Positions 58,205 to 64,000 of a stretch of DNA of 64,000 nt are shown one piece after another (position 1 is the first letter of the stretch; each line of letters opens with the position of its first letter). The stretch lies in assembly GCA_018398815.1 (NCBI GenBank), contig CM031628.1:10819781-10883780 (forward strand), given 5' to 3'. Both the position numbers and the translations under genes were made by a program. The notes beneath the pieces were generated by a model. It saw nothing but the letters and a program-made list of their open reading frames with translations, did no database searches and was not told the DNA's origin. The stretch is from Conus ventricosus. Taxonomy: Eukaryota; Mollusca; Gastropoda; Neogastropoda; Conidae.

Positions 58205-60716
58205 TGTACATTCACCATAGTATAAAGTTTAAATGTGTTGAACCTCGTAACTATCATAACATCGAGTCAATATGGATCCAAGTTGATTTAAAAAAATGTG
58301 AGCCAGTTCATCTGGGTTTCATATACCGCAATCCAGCAGAACATGTCAGTTGGATTGACAATTTCACTCTACTGTTAGAAGATATTTCCTTGCTTTCGGA
58401 TGAGCTGATATTGTTAGGCGATTTTAACATTGATTTGCTCAAATGTAACAACACATGGGTTCATTGTTATGAATCTTTTCAACTTGTTCAGTTACTCGAT
58501 AAACCCACAAGGGCAACACCCACATCCAAAACTCTTATTGATCACATTTACACCATGACAAAAAGCAATATAACAGAAGTGTGTTCACCGCTGTATGGTT
58601 GTAGTGATCATTTCCCAGTATGTTTCACTTGGTCGAAAAAAGGAGTTAAAATTCCGAAGAATGGTCACACATTTATAAGATACAGGTGCTTACGGAATTT
58701 TGATAAAAATAAATTTTTGTTTGATTTGAGCAATTCACATCTTTTCCTAGTCTACCAATTTACAAATCCTGATGAAGCCTGGGAAGTTTGGTACCACAAT
58801 TTTTTAAATATTTATGATAAACATGCACCTTTCAAAACCAAGCGCGTTAGAAGCAGCCCTCTGTTACCATGGCTATCAAAAGATGTACAGGACGCTATGA
58901 ACCAAAGAGATCACCTTTTGTCTACGGGAACGAAGAAAGAATTTGTAAACCAAAGAAATCATGTTAATTATGTAAAACGAGCAGTTAAGAAAAAGTACTT
59001 TCAAGAACTTGTTTCTTCTAATACCAATAGCAGAGCAATTTGGAATGCTATCAATCAGCTGACAAACAAAAACATCAGTAAAAATACATCACATGAAGAC
59101 CTGAGTCCCGAGAAACTTAATGACCATTTTTGTAATATTGCTAAAACAACAATAAAATCAGATAGATCTGCCAAAACACTCTTACATTATTAAACGATTT
59201 CTGTGATTCAAAAGCCATATCCTCAGACTTAGACATCCCTTAATGTCAGTCCATGATGTATATATTGCCCTGATCCGTCTAAAAGATACATGTGCTCGTG
59301 GCTTAGACGGTATCGATGGCAAAATCCTAAAACTTGCAGCTCCAGTTATTTCTGATACACTGACCTACATCTTCAATTTATGTATATCTAAAAACCAATT
59401 TCCTAAATCTTTCAAAATTGCTAGGGTAAGACCCATCTATAAATCAGGTGACACCTCGGATCCTTGTAATTACAGACCAATTTCTATCCTGTCTGTGGTA
59501 TCAAAACCTTTAGAAGATCATTTAAGAAGATGCATTCTTAACCATTTTGACAAATAAAACTTATTTCACCCTAATCAGTCTGGTTTCAGGAAACATCACT
59601 CCTGTCACACAGCACTGACCAACCTAGTAGACAAATGGCTCACAAATATCAATGAAAACAAGGTGACTGGTGTCCTTTTTATTGACTTTGCAAAAGCTTT
59701 TGATGTAATTGACCACACACTGCTTCTAAAAAAGTTAAAATTGTACCGTTTATCTAGTAATGCTCTAGAACTTATCTCTTCGTTTTTAAGCGACAGAAAA
59801 CAAATTGTCTCAATTCATGAACGCCAATCTTCTATTTTGCCTCTCAAACATGGTGTTCCTCAAGGCTCGTCCTAGGACCCATACTTTTCTCAATATATAT
59901 TAATGATCTCCCCCTGTTTCTCCAGCGCTTTGTGATATGTTCGCCGATGACACTACTGTACATGCGTGTGATCGCAAGCAGAAAAAGTATCTATGTTATT
60001 ACAGCAGAGTATTAACCAGCTAACCGAATGGTCTGAATTAAACCATATGTGTCTAAACCCTGTCAAAACCAAACATATGATCATAACCACAAGACAAAAA
60101 CGTCAAAACCTTTCTTATACGAGCGCACCCCTTTCTATCAATGGTATAACTATCGAAGAAACAGTCTGTCATAAAGTCTTAGGAGTAGTTATAGACAACA
60201 ATCTGTCATGGTCTGAACATGTACGGTCTTTATGCAAGACAGTTTCGAAAAAGATATACCAGCTGTCCAAGATAAGCATTTCCTAGACTGCCATTCACGT
60301 AAAATATTTTTTCACGCTTATATTGAATCCATATAAATTATGCATCAACAATTTGGGATTCAGCTAGTAATCATATACTCAAACCTTTGTTTAGTCTTTA
60401 TAGACGTTCCCTGAAATTAGTTTTGTTAAAATCGGTTACGTTATCACACTCTGACTATACAGATCTGGATATTTTACCATTAAACTTGAAGCTTAAATTC
60501 AATAAAGCTTTTTTCATGTTTAAGATTCTTTCGGGTCGTGCTCCCACTTCAATTACAGAGAAATTTAGATTTAATGAAAATCGCCATTTTCATAAAATTG
60601 TAATACCCCGTCCAAGAATAGATATGTTTAAAACCAGTCTTCACTACTCCGGCGGCTTCTTGTGGAACTGCATTTCACCCTCTCTTGATGTTCATGTCAG
60701 CATATACAGCTTTTAA
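58205..60716 (+). pseudogene. LINE ORF2: APE endonuclease C-terminus and reverse transcriptase (broken)
   Basis: Endonuclease: VHLGFIYRNP, ELILLGDFNIDLLK (GDFN catalytic block), YGCSDHFPVCF (terminal SDH). RT: RLKDTCARGLDGIDGKIL, RPIYKSGDTSDPCNYRPISI, SVVSKP; after a stop at 59555, NQSGFRKHHSCHTALTNLVD, VLFIDFAKAFDVIDHTLL (RT motif A, Asp), LKHGVPQGS (motif B), then shifted LGPILFSIYINDLP and MFADDT (motif C, FADD). A further stretch ends near 60716 with HRRSLKLVLLK-like and GRAPTSITEKF sequence. Main breaks: a stop near 59191 and 59555, frame changes near 59873 and 59935. Inactive copy. Confidence 0.87.
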
Positions 60717-60844
60717 AAGGGCACTTCATACCCAACTAATGACTGAATTTTCCAATTCATGCTCTTAACCCCCCCCCCCACCCCCACCCCCCTCTCTCTC
60801 TCTCTCTCCCTCCCTCTCTCTCTCTCTCCCTCTCTCTCTGTCTC

Positions 60845-60915
<71 letters not shown>

Positions 60916-61141
60916 GTACTGGTCTCTCTCATCTAGTGTTCCAAAGGTGCTGCTTGTCATGTGTAAATTTTTGTCTTTGCCTACAGGATGGGGTGCCTGT
61001 TCAATGATTTTTTTCTCCAGAAATGTGTTATAATTTTATTGTTGTGATAATGTTTCTTTTATATATTTATCTATCTTCCAATAACCATTTTTTCATGAAC
61101 TAATATGATGACCCCTCCCCTCCCACCCCCACCTGTTTCTC

Positions 61142-61172
<31 letters not shown>

Positions 61173-61436
61173 TTCTCTCTCATTCTCTCTCTCTCTCTCT
61201 TTCTCTCTTCCAGGCATTGATTGTGTTCTGTTCTTTTGTGTTAACCGTTTCTTCTTTCTATATATAGCGTTTATGTATGTTTACTTCTATTCTAGATTAG
61301 TTTTGCTGATGTTGTTATTGCATTTTCTATATATTTCCCTTCATTGAGGGCCGGATGTAAAAAAGCCATGTTGTGCTTATTCCGCTTTTTCCCTCATTAA
61401 AAAAGATTCGTTCGTTCGTTCGTTCGTTCGTTCTCT
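58205..61436 (+). mobile_element. CR1/L2-like LINE, 3' part: endonuclease end, RT, 3' tail
   Basis: Continues the LINE after the MULE. It ends with GGATGTAAAAAAGCCATGTT GTGCTTATTCCGCTTTTTCC, then ATTAAAAAAGATTCG followed by a (TTCG)n tail to 61433. Known: CR1/L2-group LINEs end in short microsatellite tails rather than poly(A). TC microsatellites at 60788-60915 and 61135-61205 lie between ORF2 and the tail. Confidence 0.82.
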
Positions 61437-61860
61437 CTCTCTCTCTTATTTCTCTAAGTGTCTATGTCTCCGTCTTTCTGTCTCTGTCTTTCCTTCCCTT
61501 TCTCTGTTTTTCTCATAGTGTCTCTTTCTCTCCCTCAGTCTCTGCCTCTGCCTGTCTGTCTGTCTCTGTGTTTCCATCTCACCTTGTTTCTGTATCAGTC
61601 TGCCTGAGGCCCAAATCACTCCACTTACTTTCAACGTAGCGTATGTGTATAAAGGCGAGTGATTTTGGACACAAGACTCAAATTATTGTCATACTTGAGC
61701 TAGATACGTTTTATGAAGGGGGACGACTCTACTCGTATGCCAAAAATACCTCTCGCCTCCCATTGTGGGCGTGGATTAGATGTTAGCATATATTATTTGG
61801 ACTCTATTGTAGAATTTCTCCTATCCAACTGTAATTACTGTCTGTGCTAGGAGGCCCTCA
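61437..61860. other. Spacer with TC/TG-rich start; nothing assigned
   Basis: TC-rich to about 61580, then ordinary AT-rich sequence. No element boundary or gene is supported. Confidence 0.4.
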
Positions 61861-62400
61861 TGTCCAAATGGCTCACGGTAGAAGGTCACAACCTGCCTTT
61901 GAGACCAAACCCATCATTACTTGCAGGTGCGACGAAAACCTCAAAGACCACCTTGTTCACTCCAAACTGAACAAAATCATCACACGTACGTCACCCTGGT
62001 AGGCTACTTTTCCCTGCTCAAAACCCCAAATCTGTCCTCTCACCAAGCTAGACACCATCCTACATGGCCCCAAAGGCTCCATCAAATGAAACACACATTC
62101 TCTTGTTAGAGCTGCAACATCTTGTAAGCTGTCCACCGTGAACTGTGCGGTAAGATCCATGTAGGTGAGACATCCCGTACACTCGATTCGCGCATCTTTG
62201 ATCACCTGGACAACATCTGCCATCATCGATCTGAACCAGCATATCTCAACCATCCCCAACACAGCAACAATCACGCCAAAGTCATGGCGCTGCGGTGGAC
62301 ACTTAGTGGCAACTTTGAGTGCACAGTGCAGCAATCACATTTTATTGTCAGACTAGGGGCCCTCCGCCCACTTGGCATCAACATCCAAAACTACCACAAT
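61860..62400 (+). mobile_element. Penelope-like element remnant (GIY-YIG-type C-terminus)
   Basis: Broken frames read ITCRCDENLKDHLVHSKLN, PCSKPQICPLTKLDTI, and then VGETSRTLDSRIFDHLDNIC with PAYLNHPQHSNNHAKVMAL. The order matches the C-terminal part of Penelope-like polyproteins: R(R)xxNLKDxLVRSKL, CxxPxCxxC, then YVGETxRxLxxRxxEHxxDI with FNxPGHSxxD-like. The GIY part itself is eroded. Stops at several points. Could instead be a related GIY-YIG-bearing retroelement. Confidence 0.55.
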
Positions 62401-62614
62401 AAACTGTTCATCTCTACAGCACCAGCCCATTGTACTCTCCACAGACATGCTACCATACTAATCATTATTTTATCTCGTATATATGTTACAGCTATTTTCC
62501 GGTCTCCCCTCCTGCCACCGTCTCCATTTTCTTTATCAATCTATTCTTTACTCATTTATCTCTCCATTCCCTTTTCTTAATCTGGTTTTCTTTCAATTCT
62601 ATATACCCTCTTTC

Positions 62615-62619
62615 GCATG

Positions 62620-62673
<54 letters not shown>

Positions 62674-62675
62674 GT
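62615..62675. repeat. (TC)n microsatellite
   Basis: TC dinucleotides with one TT interruption. An imperfect CTACTAC/CATCATCAT trinucleotide tract follows at 62755-62815. Confidence 0.93.
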
Positions 62676-62819
62676 GTTCCCTTGTTTCAATGGCACTGTT
62701 AGTTGTTTTACTCATTGATCATTTCTATTCCTCTCCTCTTAACAGCCTACTATTTCTACTACTGCTACTACCACCACTACTACTATTGCGATAATCATCA
62801 TCATCATCATCATCATTGT

Positions 62820-64000
62820 AATTATTATTACTATTGTCACACCGTTCATTAATTCTATCATTATAATTAACAGCAGTTGTAGTACTATTAAAATAATTAT
62901 CATTATAGCTAGTGTCAACCCTGAAAAGTGTGAATATGTCAGTCCGTGGCCAGTTAGGAGACGGTAGAGTTAAAACGTCCTCATGTGATGGCTTTTAGGG
63001 ACACGTTAAGTACTGCAACAAAGTGCAGGAGGAAGAGTCAGTTGTCTGGCGGACGTGGAAGCTGGCAGGCTTGGGTGAGGTCTGCACCTGCGTTGTGAAA
63101 GAGGCACCCAGGGTAGTTGTTTCACTCAGGTAGGGGACTGGGCTAAGTAGCTTGCTTGTTGTCGGTGTTTTCCTTCTTCTGTTCAGTCGTTTCAGACGGG
63201 TTTCTGGGTGATGCTGGTGTCTTGCTTTGTTCCAAAGTGGCTGGAAGTTTCACTGCGCCGCTTGATCGTTGACCTGTCACATCAACATCCTTCAAGAGAG
63301 ATCCACAGCACCTCCTGCTATGCCACCTTGCTGTGAGTGATGACGACGATGTGGTTGTCGACCCGCTGTGAGGAGGCTCTGCTGATTGGAAGTCCGCTGT
63401 GTGAGCTGGATCGAGCCTGCTCCTGGTGGTGCCCTGCCTCCTGCAGGAGCTGCAGGTCAGGGTGGTGCCAACTGGGCACGGGCCCGTAGCAGGTGGACAG
63501 GCCTCTTTCGTCGGCGTCGTCGTCGTCATCGCCTTTTCCTTGGTGTAGGTGAGGGCAAAGCAGTGGTCGGGCTGTTGATATCAGCATCTGTTGAAGTGAC
63601 TCATGGACCGACTCGACCTCATGGACCAGGGATAGTCAGGAAGATTAGGTTGCTGCTGGTCTGTTGCGCAGCGAAATGGTTGAAGGGGCGGTCATAGCGG
63701 ATATGGAAGCTGGACTGGCAGCAGGGGCTGTCGCAGTTCCTGTCTCTAGCTGACAACTTCAACCGTTAGTGCCCTCAGCTGAGACCGAAGGGAGGCGACA
63801 GTGACAGCGTCATCAGTGTGGCCCAGGGTGTGGTCGCTGGTGTTGGTGTCCTCTCACATCCACCTTTGAGCTTCCTTCTTTGCTGCTTCAAAGTGGTGGC
63901 AGAATTGTCTGGGATGAAACACCGGACGTCACTGTCGAGTGCAACTGGTCGTAGGCCACGGGTGAATATGGTTGTTGGCGGCATTTGATCTCCAAACTGG
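62820..64000. other. Unassigned GC-rich terminal segment
   Basis: Composition rises in GC after about 62950. Moderate open stretches occur on both strands (minus 63529-63143, Ser/Thr-rich; minus 63984-63775, PPTTIFTRGLRPVALDSDVR). On the minus strand, broken frames such as HFEAAKKEAQRWM and DDAVTVASLRSQLRALTVEV hint at a coiled-coil ORF1-type or gag-type protein, but none has a recognisable family motif. Possibly another degraded retroelement; not claimed as a gene. Confidence 0.3.

Noticed and set aside
63143..63984. Minus-strand Ser/Thr-rich frames as a gene
   Set aside because: Frames are short, interrupted and have no family motif; left as unassigned.

Overview
The window is eukaryotic nuclear DNA, most likely from a mollusc and probably a gastropod. 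It has long introns, consensus GT-AG splice sites, very abundant CA/TG and TC microsatellites, tRNA-derived SINEs, a CR1/L2-type LINE with an esterase ORF1, Penelope-like remains and a MULE DNA transposon. No bacterial operons, rRNA or CRISPR arrays are visible. The taxon is inferred from this mixture, not proven.

Positions 1-47745, + strand: the 3' part of one dynein-heavy-chain-type gene, best matching DNHD1 (dynein heavy chain domain-containing 1). Twenty-three exons can be read. In order they give an acidic/proline-rich insert with a TP repeat, the AAA5 module (block WQRPPMMIDPNGEG, then FRFYLSTKLPKPRF), the entry to AAA6 (YPVARRGALMFSLMRSLA), AAA6 and the divergent dynein C-terminal domain. 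The last exon is a long acidic, low-complexity tail, followed by a 3' UTR with AATAAA at 47723. Intron phases agree across almost all junctions from exon 10 onward, which supports a single gene. At least eight exons carry single-base frame breaks, mostly in C or G runs. Their pattern looks like consensus errors rather than gene decay.

The introns hold many minisatellites. Two are made from the gene's own splice-site regions: an about 94-bp unit repeated 17 times that carries a 3' splice site plus the first about 38 bp of exon 20 (32540-34115), and degenerate copies of the 3' end of exon 21 with its donor (34990-35870). Other intronic contents are two SINEs, a fold-back element (25756-26387), an antisense LINE fragment that supplies the acceptor region of exon 12, and a dispersed repeat with a hammerhead-like core. 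Positions 35870-39550 look like unreliable consensus (stretched homopolymers) and should not be interpreted biologically.

Positions 48000-64000: a transposon graveyard. A CR1/L2-like LINE (about 49620-61435; SGNH-esterase ORF1, APE endonuclease and RT ORF2) is split inside its endonuclease by a 4863-bp MULE (53342-58204). The MULE has perfect 38-bp TIRs and an 8-bp target duplication (TGTACATT). It encodes a PHD finger, a FLYWCH finger and a DDE transposase, and also carries an antisense fragment of a pogo/Jerky-type transposase. A Penelope-like GIY-YIG remnant (about 61900-62400) follows, and the last 1.6 kb is unassigned.
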